DNA of 64,000 nucleotides from Bufo bufo (Eukaryota > Chordata > Amphibia > Anura > Bufonidae). Location of the stretch: the NCBI RefSeq assembly GCF_905171765.1, contig NC_053390.1:138727468-138791467 (forward strand), written 5' to 3'. The position numbers and the translations under genes are program-made. Shown here one piece after another: positions 1 to 9,641 of the stretch. The stretch's first letter is position 1, and each line of letters starts with the position of its first letter. The notes under the pieces are model-generated. The model was not told the DNA's origin. It saw only the letters and a program-made list of their open reading frames with translations, and ran no database searches.

Positions 1-2622
1 AGCAGAGAATCAGGCTTCACGTCACCCACCACTGGAACAGGCCACTGTCACACATTTAGGCCCAGGCACCCAGGCAGAGGAGAGAGGTCCCATAACAGAG
101 AATCTGGCCTTATGTCAGCGCAGAATCTGTATTCATGTCATAGCAGAGAATCAGGCTTCACGTCACCCACCACTGGAACAGTCCACTGTCACACATTTAG
201 GCCCCGGCACCCAGACAGAGGAAAGCGGTCCCGTAACAGAGAATCTGGCCTTATGTCAGCGCAGAATCTGTCTTCATGTCATAGCAGAGAATCAGGCTTC
301 ACGTCAGCCACCACTGGAACAGGCCACTGTCACACATTTAGGCCCAGGCACCCAGGCAGAGGAGAGAGGTCCCGTAACAGAGAATCTGGCCTTATGTCAG
401 CGCAGAATCTGTATTCATGTCATAGCAGAGAATCAGGCTTCACGTCACCCACCACTGGAACAGGCCACTGTCACACATTTAGGCCCCGGGACCCAGACAG
501 AGGAGAGCGGTCCCGTAACAGAGAATCTGGCCTTATGTCAGCACAGAATCTGTCTTCATGTCATAGCAGAGAATCAGGCTTCACGTCACCCACCACTGGA
601 ACAGGCCACTGTCACACATTTAGGCCCCGGCACCCAGACAGAGGAGAGCGGTCCCGTAACAGAGAATCTGGCCTTATGTCAGCGCAGAATCTGTCTTCAT
701 GTCATAGCAGAGAATCAGGCTTCACGTCAGCCACCACTGGAACAGGCCACTGTCACACATTTAGGCCCAGGCACCCAGGCAGAGGAGAGAGGTCCCGTAA
801 CAGAGAATCTGGCCTTATGTCAGCGCAGAATCTGTATTCATGTCATAGCAGAGAATCAGGCTTCACGTCACCCACCACTGGAACAGGCCACTGTCACACA
901 TTTAGGCCCCGGCACCCAGACAGAGGAGAGCGGTCCCGTAACAGAGAATCTGGCCTTATGTCAGCGCAGAATCTGTCTTCATGTCATAGCAGAGAATCAG
1001 GCTTCACGTCACCCACCACTGGAACAGGCCACTGTCACACATTTAGGCCCCGGCACCCAGACAGAGGAGAGAGGTCCCGTAGCAGAGAATCTGGCCTTAT
1101 GTCAGCGCAGAATCAGTCTTCATGTCATAGCAGAGAATCAGGCTTCACGTCACCCACCACTGGAACAGGCCACTGTCACATATTTAGGCCCCGGCACCCA
1201 GACAGAGGTGAGAGGTCCCGTAACAGAGAATCTGGCCTTATGTCAGCACAGAATCTGTCTTCATGTCATAGCAGAGAATCAGGCTTCACGTCACCCACCA
1301 CTGGAACAGGCCACTGTCACACATTTAGGCCCAGGCACCCAGGCAGAGGAGAGCGGTCCCGTAACAGAGAATCTGGCCTTATGTCAGCGCAAAATCTGTA
1401 TTCATGTCATAGCAGAGAATCAGGCTTCACGTCACCCACCACTGGAACAGGCCACTGTCACACATTTAGGCCCCGGCACCCAGACAGAGGAGAGCGGTCC
1501 CGTAACAGAGAATCTGGCCTTATGTCAGCGCAGAATCTGTCTTCATGTCATAGCAGAGAATCAGGCTTCACGTCACCCACCACTGGAACAGGCCACTGTC
1601 ACACATTTAGGCCCCGGCACCCAGACAGAGGAGAGAGGTCCCGTAACAGAGAATCTGGCCTTATGTCAGCGCAGAATCAGTCTTCATGTCATAGCAGAGA
1701 ATCAGGCTTCACGTCACCCACCACTGGAACAGGCCACTGTCACATATTTAGGCCCCGGCACCCAGACAGAGGTGAGAGGTCCCGTAACAGAGAATCTGGC
1801 CTTATGTCAGCACAGAATCTGTCTTCATGTCATAGCAGAGAATCAGGCTTCACGTCACCCACCACTGGAACAGGCCACTGTCACACATTTAGGCCCAGGC
1901 ACCCAGGCAGAGGAGAGCGGTCCCGTAACAGAGAATCTGGCCTTATGTCAGCGCAAAATCTGTATTCATGTCATAGCAGAGAATCAGGCTTCACGTCACC
2001 CACCACTGGAACAGGCCACTGTCACACATTTAGGCCCCGGCACCCAGACAGAGGAGAGCGGTCCCGTAACAGAGAATCTGGCCTTATGTCAGTGCAGAAT
2101 CTGTCTTCATGTCATAGCAGAGAATCAGGCTTCACGTCAGCCACCACTGGAACAGGCCACTGTCACACATTTAGGCCCAGGCACCCAGGCAGAGGAGAGA
2201 GGTCCCGTAACAGAGAATCTGGCCTTATGTCAGCGCAGAATCTGTATTCATGTCATAGCAGAGAATCAGGCTTCACGTCACCCACCACTGGAACAGGCCA
2301 CTGTCACACATTTAGGCCCCGGCACCCAGACAGAGGAGAGCGGTCCCGTAACAGAGAATCTGGCCTTATGTCAGCGCAGAATCTGTCTTCATGTCATAGC
2401 AGAGAATCAGGCTTCACGTCAGCCACCACTGGAACAGGCCACTGTCACACATTTAGGCCCAGGCACCCAGGCAGAGGAGAGCAGTCCCGTAACAGAGAAT
2501 CTGGCCTTATGTCAGCGCAGAATCTGTATTCATGTCATAGCAGAGAATCAGGCTTCAAGTCACCCACCACTGGAACAGGCCACTGTCACACATTTAGGCC
2601 CCGGCACCCAGACAGAGGAGAG
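1..2622. repeat. 141-bp tandem array, about 18.6 units
   Basis: Landmarks such as AATCTGGCCTTATGTCAG recur every 141 bp (101, 242, 383 and so on). Each unit contains three diverged subrepeats of the form CAGAGAATC-(T/A)GG-CTTC-x-TGTCA. The period is divisible by three and the units lack stops, so reading frames of 847 and 504 codons stay open through the array. Unit variants are ordered: units with AATCAGTC at 1111 and 1675 lie 564 bp (four units) apart, with matching neighbours. This indicates block duplication. A five-unit version lies at the same place in hAT copy 2. Confidence 0.95.
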
Positions 2623-2739
2623 GTTCATTCAACTTTGGGTTGCCCCGCAATATAATGGTAAAATGAAATTAAAAATAGTATTGAATGAGGAAGTGCCCTG
2701 GAGTAGAATAATATATTGTTAAGGGGAGGTAGTTAATAT

Positions 2740-5700
2740 CTAATCTGCACAAGGGATGGACAGGTCCTGTGGGATCCATGCCTGGTTCATTTTTATGAAC
2801 GTCAGCTTGTCCACATTGGCTGTAGACAGGCGGCTGCGTTTGTCTGTAATGACGCCCCCTGCCGTGCTGAATACACGTTCAGACAAAACGCTGGCCGCCG
2901 GGCAGGCCAGCACCTCCAAGGCATAAAAGGCTAGCTCTGGCCACGTAGACAATTTGGAGACCCAGAAGTTGAATGGGGCCGAACCATCAGTCAGTACATG
3001 GAGGGGTGTGCACAGGTACTGTTCCACCATGTTAGTGAAATGTTGCCTCCTGCTAACACGTTCCGTATCAGGTGGTGGTGCACTTAGCTGTGGCGTGTTG
3101 ACAAAACTTTTCCACATCTCTGCCATGCTAACCCTGCCCTCAGAGGAGCTGGGCGTGACACAGCTGCGTTGGCGACCTCTTGCTCCTCCTCTGCCTTTGC
3201 CTTGGGCTTCCACTGGTTCCCCTGTGACATTTGGGAATGCTCTCAGTAGCGCGTCTACCAACGTGCGCTTGTACTCGCGCATCTTCCTATCACGCTCCAG
3301 TGTAGGAAGTAAGGTGGGCACATTGTCTTTGTATTGGGGATCCAGCAGGGTGGCAACCCAGTAGTCTGCACACGTTAAAATGTGGGCAACTCTGCTGTCG
3401 TTGCGCAGGCACTGCAGCATGTAGTCGCTTATGTGTGCCAGGCTGCCCAGAGGTAAGGACAAGCTGTCCTCTGTGGGAGGCGTATCGTCATCGTCCTGTG
3501 TTTCCCCCCAGCCACGCACCAGTGATGGGCCCGAGCTGCTTTGGGTGCCACCCCGCTGTGAACATGCTTCATCCTCATCCTCCTCCACCTCCTCCTCATC
3601 CTCGTCCTCCTCGTCCTCCAGTAGTGGGCCCTGTCTGGCCACATTTGTACCTGGCCTCTGGTGTTGCAAAAAACCTCCCTCTGAGTCACTTTGAAGAGAC
3701 TGGCCTGAAAGTGCTAAAAATGACCCCTCTTCCTCCTCTTCCTCCTGGGCCACCTCCTCTTCCATCATCGCCCTAAGTGTTTTCTCAAGGAGACATAGAA
3801 GTGGTATTGTAACGCTGATAACGGCGTCATCGCCACTGGCCATGTTGGTGGAGTACTCGAAACAGCGCAACAGGGCACACAGGTCTCGCATGGAGGCCCA
3901 GTCATTGGTGGTGAAGTGTGTCTGATCCGCAGTGCGACTGACCAGTGCGTGCTGCAGCTGAAACTCCACTATGGCCTGCTGCTGCTCGCACAGTCTGTCC
4001 AGCATATGCAAGGTGGAGTTCCACCTGGTGGGCACGTCGCATATGAGGCGGTGAGCGGGAAGGCCGAAGTTACGCTGTAGCGCAGACAGGCGAGCAGCGG
4101 CAGGGTGTGAACGCCGGAAGCGCGAACAGACGGCCCGCACTTTATGCAGCAGCTCTGACATGTCGGGGTAGTTGCGAATGAACTTCTGCACCACCAAATT
4201 CAGCACATGCGCCAGGCAAGGGATGTGCGTCAAACCGGCTAGTCCCAGAGCTGCAACGAGATTTCGCCTATTATCGCACACCACCAGGCCGGGCTTGAGG
4301 CTCACCGGCAGCAACCACTCGTCGGTCTGTTGTTCTATACCCCGCCACAACTCCTGTGCGGTGTGGGGCCTGTCCCCCAAACATATGAGTTTCAGAATGG
4401 CCTGCTGACGTTTACCCCGTGCTGTGCTGAAGTTGGTGGTGAAGGTGTGTGGCTGACTGGATGAGCAGGTGGAAGAAGAGGAGGAGGAAGATGAGTAGGA
4501 GGAGGAGACAGGAGGCAAAGAATGTTGCCCTGCGATCCTTGGCGGCGGAAGGACGTGCACCAAATAGCTCTCCGCCTGGGGCCCAGCCGCCACTACATTT
4601 ACCCAGTGTGCAGTTAGGGAGATATAGCGTCCCTGGCCGTGCTTACTGGTCCACGTATCTGTGGTTAGGTGGACCTTGCCACAGATGGCGTTGCGCAGTG
4701 CACACTTGATTTTATCGGACACTTGTTTGTGCAGGGAAGGCACGGCTCTCTTAGAGAAGTAGTGGCGGCTGGGAACAACATACTGTGGGACACCAAGTGA
4801 CATGAGCTGTTTGAAGCTGTGTGTGTCCACCAGCCTAAATGACAGCATTTCATAGGCCAGTAGTTTAGAAATGCTGGCATTCAGGGCCAGGGATCGAGGG
4901 TGGCTATGTGAGAATTTACGCTTTCTCTCAAATGTTTGTGAGATGGAGAGCTGAACGCTGCCGTGTGACATGGTTGAGATGCTTGGTGACGCAGGTGGTG
5001 GTGTTGGTGGTACATCCCATGTTTGCTGGGCGGCAGGTGCCAACGTTCCTCCAGAGGCGGAGGAAGAGGCCGAGGCGGCGGCAGCAGCAGCAGAAGAGGC
5101 CGAGGCGGCAGCAGCAGAAGATGTAGCAGGGGGAGCCTGAGTGACTTCTTTGTTTTTAAGGTGTTTACTCCACTGCAGTTCATGCTTTGCATGCAGGTGC
5201 CTGGTCATGCAGGTTGTGCTAAGGTTCAGAACGTTAATGCCTCGCTTCAGGCTCTGATGGCACAGCGTGCAAACCACTCGGGTCTTGTCGTCAGCACATT
5301 GTTTGAAGAAGTGCCATGCCAGGGAACTCCTTGAAGCTGCCTTTGGGGTGCTCGGTCCCAGATGGCGGCGGTCAGTAGCAGGCGGAGTCTCTTGGCGGCG
5401 GGTGTTCTGATTTTGCCCACTGCTCCCTCTTTTGCTACGCTGTTGGCTCGGTCTCACCACTGCCTCTTCCTCCGAACTGTGAAAGTCAGTGGCACGACCT
5501 TCATTCCATGTGGGGTCTAGGACCTCATCGTCCCCTGCATCGTCTTCCACCCAGTCTTGATCCCTGACCTCCTGTTCAGTCTGCACACTGCAGAAAGAAG
5601 CAGCAGTTGGCACCTGTGTTTCGTCATCATCAGAGACGTGCTGAGGTGGTATTCCCATGTCCTCATCATCAGGAAAAATAAGTGGTTGTGCGTTAGTGCA

Positions 5701-6165
5701 TTCTATCTCTTCCACCCCTGGGGAAGGGCTAGGTGGATGCCCTTGGGAAACCCTGGCAGCAGAGTCTTCAAACAGCATAAGAGACTGCTGCATAACTTGA
5801 GGCTCAGACAGTTTCCCTGATATGCATGGGGGTGATGTGACAGACCGATGGGCTTGGTTTTCATGCGCCATCTGTGCGCTTTCTGCAGAAGACTGGGTGG
5901 GAGATAATGTGAACGTGCTGGGTGCACTGTCGGCCACCCAATTGACTAATACCTGTACCTGCTCAGGCCTTACCATCCTTAGAACGGCATTGGGCCCCAC
6001 CAAATATCGCTGTAAATTCTGCTGGCTACTGGGACCTGAGGTAGTTGGTTCACTAGGACGTGTGGCTGTGGCAGAACGGCCACGTCCTCTCCCAGCACCA
6101 GAGGGTCCACTAACACCACCACGACCATGTCCACGTCCGCGTCCCTTATTAGATGTTTTCCTCAT
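2740..6165 (-). CDS. hAT transposase with BED zinc finger, intact, 1141 aa
   Basis: This is a cut-and-paste transposase of the hAT superfamily, close to the ZBED-like group; it would act in the nucleus on the element's termini. From the N-terminus: a Gly/Arg-rich basic stretch (residues 7-30); a long acidic low-complexity region; a BED zinc finger at about 281-335 with CTLC and RHLHAKH supplying C-x2-C and H-x4-H; an Ala/Ser-rich linker at about 345-375; and an RNase-H-like core with Asp503 in TTDTWTS, Asp631 in VVCDN and a following CLAH (C-x2-H). A Glu/Asp-rich insertion separates the core from the hAT dimerisation segment at about 1065-1130 (WPELAFYALEVLACPAASV, then SERVFSTAG). I did not pin down the third catalytic acid. 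The ATG at 6163-6165 opens the frame, and the copy-2 paralogue starts at the same place. No intron or interruption was seen. The length fits large vertebrate hAT transposases. Confidence 0.9.
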   Translation of the reverse strand: MRKTSNKGRGRGHGRGGVSGPSGAGRGRGRSATATRPSEPTTSGPSSQQNLQRYLVGPNAVLRMVRPEQVQVLVNWVADSAPSTFTLSPTQSSAESAQMAHENQAHRSVTSPPCISGKLSEPQVMQQSLMLFEDSAARVSQGHPPSPSPGVEEIECTNAQPLIFPDDEDMGIPPQHVSDDDETQVPTAASFCSVQTEQEVRDQDWVEDDAGDDEVLDPTWNEGRATDFHSSEEEAVVRPSQQRSKRGSSGQNQNTRRQETPPATDRRHLGPSTPKAASRSSLAWHFFKQCADDKTRVVCTLCHQSLKRGINVLNLSTTCMTRHLHAKHELQWSKHLKNKEVTQAPPATSSAAAASASSAAAAAASASSSASGGTLAPAAQQTWDVPPTPPPASPSISTMSHGSVQLSISQTFERKRKFSHSHPRSLALNASISKLLAYEMLSFRLVDTHSFKQLMSLGVPQYVVPSRHYFSKRAVPSLHKQVSDKIKCALRNAICGKVHLTTDTWTSKHGQGRYISLTAHWVNVVAAGPQAESYLVHVLPPPRIAGQHSLPPVSSSYSSSSSSSSTCSSSQPHTFTTNFSTARGKRQQAILKLICLGDRPHTAQELWRGIEQQTDEWLLPVSLKPGLVVCDNRRNLVAALGLAGLTHIPCLAHVLNLVVQKFIRNYPDMSELLHKVRAVCSRFRRSHPAAARLSALQRNFGLPAHRLICDVPTRWNSTLHMLDRLCEQQQAIVEFQLQHALVSRTADQTHFTTNDWASMRDLCALLRCFEYSTNMASGDDAVISVTIPLLCLLEKTLRAMMEEEVAQEEEEEEGSFLALSGQSLQSDSEGGFLQHQRPGTNVARQGPLLEDEEDEDEEEVEEDEDEACSQRGGTQSSSGPSLVRGWGETQDDDDTPPTEDSLSLPLGSLAHISDYMLQCLRNDSRVAHILTCADYWVATLLDPQYKDNVPTLLPTLERDRKMREYKRTLVDALLRAFPNVTGEPVEAQGKGRGGARGRQRSCVTPSSSEGRVSMAEMWKSFVNTPQLSAPPPDTERVSRRQHFTNMVEQYLCTPLHVLTDGSAPFNFWVSKLSTWPELAFYALEVLACPAASVLSERVFSTAGGVITDKRSRLSTANVDKLTFIKMNQAWIPQDLSIPCAD

Positions 6166-6184
6166 TGTTCCCGTTCACCACAAT

Positions 6185-6890
6185 TTTGAGAATGGCAAAT
6201 TTGGGAATGCTTTTTCAACCCAGAACAAAAATTCTGCTTTTACGGTCACTACAAATAACTTGACCAGCTAAAACTGTGCAGATTTGGTTGAATAGAGATG
6301 TGAGACCTGTTTTTTTTTGCGCTGTGTGACAGTTATAGGTTTAATCACAGAATGACACTTCTATCAGCACGCTAGCGTGTGTCTTAGGTTTTTCTGAATG
6401 ACACTATCAATACCTTCAATGTAAGATTTTCTTTTTGGGATAGATTTCAAGTAGGCCTCAAATACCACAAACTAGTTATTTTGAGAATGGCAAATTTGGG
6501 AATGCTTTTTCAACCCAGAACAAAAAGTCTGCTTTTACGGACACTACAAATAACTTGACCAGCTAAAACTGTGCAGATTTGGTTGAATAGAGATGTGAGA
6601 CCTGTTTTTTTTTGCGCTGTGTGACAGTTATAGGTTTAATCACAGAATTACACTTCTATCAGCACGCTAGCGTGTGTCTTAGGTTTTTCTGAATGACACT
6701 ATCAATAACTTCAATGTAAGATTTACTTTTTGGGATAGATTTCAAGTAGGCCTCAAATACCACAAACTAGTTATTTTCAGAATGGCAAATTTGGGAATGC
6801 TTTTTCAACCCAGAACAAAAAGTCTGCTTTTACGGTCACTACAAATAACTTGACCAGCTAAAACTGTGCAGATTTGGTTGAATAGAAATG
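6185..6890. repeat. 295-bp subterminal repeat, about 2.4 units (copy 1)
   Basis: The landmark AATGGCAAATTTGGGAATGC occurs at 6191, 6486 and 6781, exactly 295 bp apart, just upstream of the transposase start. Each full unit includes the perfect 12-bp palindrome CACGCTAGCGTG and a homopolymer T tract. The same unit, inverted, makes up the 17-kb array at 46980-64000. Confidence 0.95.
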
Positions 6891-6934
6891 TCAGGTCTAT
6901 TTTATAGGCGCTGGGTGACAGGCTCAACTTGCCC

Positions 6935-7215
6935 CTGATGTAATATATGGCCAAAAAATAACCACACTGTTGATGGTTAAATGCACTTGGGTGACACAGG
7001 CTCAGCCTGCACCAGATGTAGTATACGGCCAAAAAATAACCAGACTGTTGATGGTTAAATGCACTTCTTTGACACAGGCTCAGCCTGCAGCTAATGTAGT
7101 ATATGGCCAAAAAATAACCAGACTGTTGATGGTTAAATGCACTTCGGTGACACAGGCTCAGCCTGCAGCTGATGTAGGATATAGCACAAAATAACCACAC
7201 TATCGATGGTTAAAT
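6935..7215. repeat. 78-bp tandem repeat, about 4 units (copy 1)
   Basis: The motif TGATGGTTAAATGCACTT recurs at 6971, 7049 and 7127, then as CGATGGTTAAATACACTT at 7204. Spacing is 78, 78 and 77 bp. Each unit carries GGCTCAGCCTGCAGCTGATG-like sequence. The same four-unit block is present in hAT copies 2 and 3, so unlike the 295-bp repeat its copy number is stable. Confidence 0.9.
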
Positions 7216-7514
7216 ACACTTGGTGATAGCTCGTGCTGGCGCACCACAAGTCACAAAATGGCCGCCGATCACCCCAGAAAAAAAGTGATCTAAAAACGCT
7301 CTGGGCAGCCTCAAAAAAGTGAGCAAGTCAATAATAGCACTTCAATGATCCACAGCTGCAGATCGATCACAGAATGAAGTCTTTTGGAGGAGTTAATCTG
7401 CCTAATCTCGCCCTAACGTCGCAGCTGCAACCTCTCCCTATACTGATCATAGCAGAGTGACGTGCGGCGCTACGTGACTCCAGCTTAAATAGAGGCTGGG
7501 TCACATGGTGCACT

Positions 7515-7558
7515 GGCCAATCACAGCCATGCCAATAGTAGGCATGGCTGTGATGGCC
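7515..7558. other. Conserved 5' subterminal hairpin of the hAT family
   Basis: Arms GGCCAATCACAGCCATGCC and GGCATGGCTGTGATGGCC flank a 7-bp loop, with a single-base bulge. The same stem lies at the equivalent place in copy 2 (near 19063-19106) and in copy 3 (46299-46342), about 130-190 bp from the terminus. A role in transposase binding or hairpin processing is inference only. Confidence 0.8.
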
Positions 7559-7692
7559 TCTTGGGCCAAGTAGTATGACGCTTGTTGATTGGCTGCTTTG
7601 CAGCCTTTCAAAAAGCGCCAAGAAAGCGCCGAACACCAAACCCGAACCCGGACTTTTACGAAAACTATACAGTTCGGGTTCGCTCATCCCTA

Positions 7693-8302
7693 GTTGCCAC
7701 CTCACCATTCTGTTACTGGGCCACTCTGTGGTCTCCTTATGCTGCTACCACCTCACCACTTTGTGGTCTCCTCATGCTGCTGCTACCTTACCACTCTGAG
7801 GTCTCCTTATGCTGCTGCTACCTCAAGACTCTGTCATTCGGCCACTCTGTGGTCTCCTCATGCTGCTGCCAACTCAACACTCTGTCACTGGGCCACTTTG
7901 TGGTCTACTCATGCTGCTGCCACCTCACAACTCTGTTACTGGGACACTCTGTGTTCTCCTCATGCTGCTGCTACCTCAACTTGCTTTGGTCTCCTTATGC
8001 TGCTACCACCTCACTACTGTGTCATTGGGCCACTCTGTCATTGGTCCACTCTGTGGTCTCCTCATGCTTCTGCCAACTCACGACTATGTCACTGGGCCAC
8101 TCTGTGGTCTCCTCATGCTGCTGCCACCTCACAACTATGTCACTGTGCCACTCTGTGGTCTCCTCATGCTGCTGCCACCTTACCACTCTGTGGTCTCCTC
8201 ATGCTGCTGCCACCTCACCACTCAGTCACTGGGCCACTCTGTGGTCTCCTCATGTTGCTGCCACCTCACCACTCTGTGGTCTTCTCATGCTGATGCCACC
8301 TC
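7693..8302. repeat. 35/51-bp minisatellite flanking hAT copy 1
   Basis: The core unit is CACTCTGTGGTCTCCTCATG followed by CTGCTGCCACCTCAC (35 bp). It is often extended by 16 bp (GACTATGTCACTGGGC-like) to 51 bp. The array begins right at the hAT terminus (7692/7693). It stops at 8302/8303, where sequence switches to a truncated Tc1 element. Across this array it matches the start of the array at 19241 with only isolated differences. The Leu/Cys/His-rich open frames through it are by-products of the repeat. Confidence 0.95.
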
Positions 8303-8811
8303 CTAACTGTGGAAACAGACAGCTGAAATCTCTGAGACAGCTTTCTGTATCCTTCCCCTAAACCATGACGGTGAACAATCTATGTCTTCAGGTCATTTGA
8401 GAGTTGTTTTGAGACCCCCATGTTGCTACTCTTCAGAGAAAATTAAAAGAGGAGGGAAACTTACAATTGACCCCCTTAAATACTCTTTCTCATAATTGGA
8501 TTCACCTGTGTATATAGGTCAGGGGTCACTGAGCTTACCAAGCCAATTTGAGTTCCAATAATTAGTTCTAAAGGTTTTGGAATCAATAAAATGACAACAG
8601 TGCCCAAATTTATGCACGTGCCTAATTTTGTTTAAACAATTATAGCAAACTTTCTGTAAATCCAATAAACTTCATTTCACTTCTCAAATATCACTGTGTG
8701 TGTCTCCTATATGATATATTTAACTGACATTTTTTATCGTAACAACCAACGATTTATACAGGAAAATCATGACGATTAACAAGGTTGCCCAAACTTTCAC
8801 ATCCCACTGTA
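8303..8811 (-). mobile_element. Tc1-like transposon, 5' end only
   Basis: On the minus strand the element starts at 8809 with CAGTGGGATGTGAAAGTTTG next to a TA dinucleotide. It then has a long 5' region, an ATG at 8421 and the start of a Tc1-type transposase. The reading contains a helix-turn-helix-like stretch (GEGYRKLSQRFQLSVSTVR). An in-frame TAG occurs at the 14th codon. The element is cut off at 8303 against the minisatellite, so the catalytic domain is missing. It was inserted into the family-B hAT sequence that begins at 8812. Confidence 0.8.
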
Positions 8812-9309
8812 CTTTCTAACATGGAAAGTATATTATAGTGCATTTGTATTGTGCAGCAGTTGTGTCTGGTTCTGCTGTGATACTGCAGCTATAGAGAGGT
8901 ACAAACGCTATTGGAATAACTAATTGCAACTGGTGTGATATACCAGTTGCCCCCCCAAAAAACTGATTGAGGCAGGGTTGTAATATACCTATAATATAAT
9001 TTCTATAAAGGGCATTTGTATTGTGTAGCAGTTGTGCACGGTTCTGCTGGGATACCGCATCTATTCATAGGGACAAACGCTATTGGAACAACTAATTGCA
9101 AGTAGTGTGATATACCAGTTGCCCCCCCCCCCCCCAAAAAAAACTGATTGAGGCAGGGGTGTGATATACCTTTAATTTACTTTCTATATAGTGCATTTGT
9201 ATTGTTTAGCATTTATGTGTGGGTCTGCTGAGATACCGCAGCTATACAGAGGGACAAACGTTATTGGAACAACTAATAGCAACTGGTGTGATGTACCAGT
9301 TGCCCCCCA
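8812..9309. mobile_element. hAT family B, left fragment with internal imperfect repeats
   Basis: Three imperfect copies of a unit of about 165-190 bp begin GTGCATTTGTATTGTG-x-AGCA (near 8838, 9002, 9191). Each ends TGATATACCAGTTGCCCCCC or similar before a C/A homopolymer. The same unit occurs in reverse orientation inside the intact family-B element at about 26040-26240, which is why it is assigned here. It is bounded by the Tc1 fragment on the left and the piggyBac fragment on the right. Confidence 0.6.
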
Positions 9310-9641
9310 AAAAATCTTTTGTGCTGTCCCGGAGCGCTGGCAACATAGGGACATTCCTCCAGTTCTATGAGGCAGTCCTCAAGGCCCTGATCTTTTCGGA
9401 CCGGGAAAGAGCAGGCCGGAGTACCTCGGGAACTGTAGGTGCCCGGATCGTCCCTGGCCAACACTTTCCAGGTGTAGTCCCCCATACTGGAAAGAAGGGA
9501 CGAACCCCAAAAAAGTGCAGAGTGTGTCGCAGGAGGGGGATACAGAAGGACACCACTACTCAGTGCGACACGTGCCCCGATCATCCGGGCCTCTGCATTG
9601 ACGGTTGCTTCAGGGAGTATCACACTTCCATGGAGTACTAA
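9310..9641 (+). pseudogene. piggyBac transposase, C-terminal fragment with Cys-rich domain
   Basis: The last 110 or so codons of a piggyBac-family transposase are readable. A linker ending in IVPGQHFPGVVP is followed by the Cys/His-rich C-terminal domain, with KCRVC, TQCDTC, PGLCIDGCF and EYHT supplying the cysteines and histidine that bind zinc in this family. It ends at a TAA at 9639-9641. The DDD catalytic core is absent because the element is truncated on its 5' side, where it abuts family-B hAT sequence. Codons upstream of about 9310 in the same frame are hAT-derived, so the long open frame starting at 9219 is chimeric. Confidence 0.85.

Larger units (their letters stand above)
1..7692 (-). 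mobile_element. hAT DNA transposon, copy 1 (left end outside window)
   Basis: The element runs off the left edge and ends at 7692 with CGCTCATCCCTA, the reverse complement of the terminus TAGGGATGAGCG. In transposase orientation it holds a 5' terminal region with a hairpin, four 78-bp repeats, about 2.4 units of a 295-bp repeat, an intron-less transposase gene (2740-6165), then at least 18 units of a 141-bp repeat. The same order occurs in copy 2 (13514-19240). The 5' half recurs inverted in copy 3 (46111 onward). The coding region is open throughout, so this could be a source of transposase. The target-site duplication cannot be checked here. Confidence 0.85.

Noticed and set aside
112..2722. 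Two long open frames (847 and 504 codons) across the 141-bp array
   Set aside because: They exist in two phases because the repeat length is a multiple of three and lacks stops. The unit is non-coding in the shorter copy-2 array, and the frame shows no domain.
3429..5927. Numerous plus- and minus-strand frames overlapping the hAT transposase
   Set aside because: They are shadows of the long coding frame at 2740-6165, helped by Ser- and Glu-rich low-complexity codons.
7575..8361. Leu/Cys/His-rich open frames in the minisatellite (also 19123-23294)
   Set aside because: Several phases are open at once with low-complexity products. They follow the repeat unit rather than any gene structure.
9219..9309. 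N-terminal extension of the piggyBac fragment
   Set aside because: The codons before about 9310 are translated family-B hAT sequence present in neighbouring repeat units, so this part is a chance fusion.
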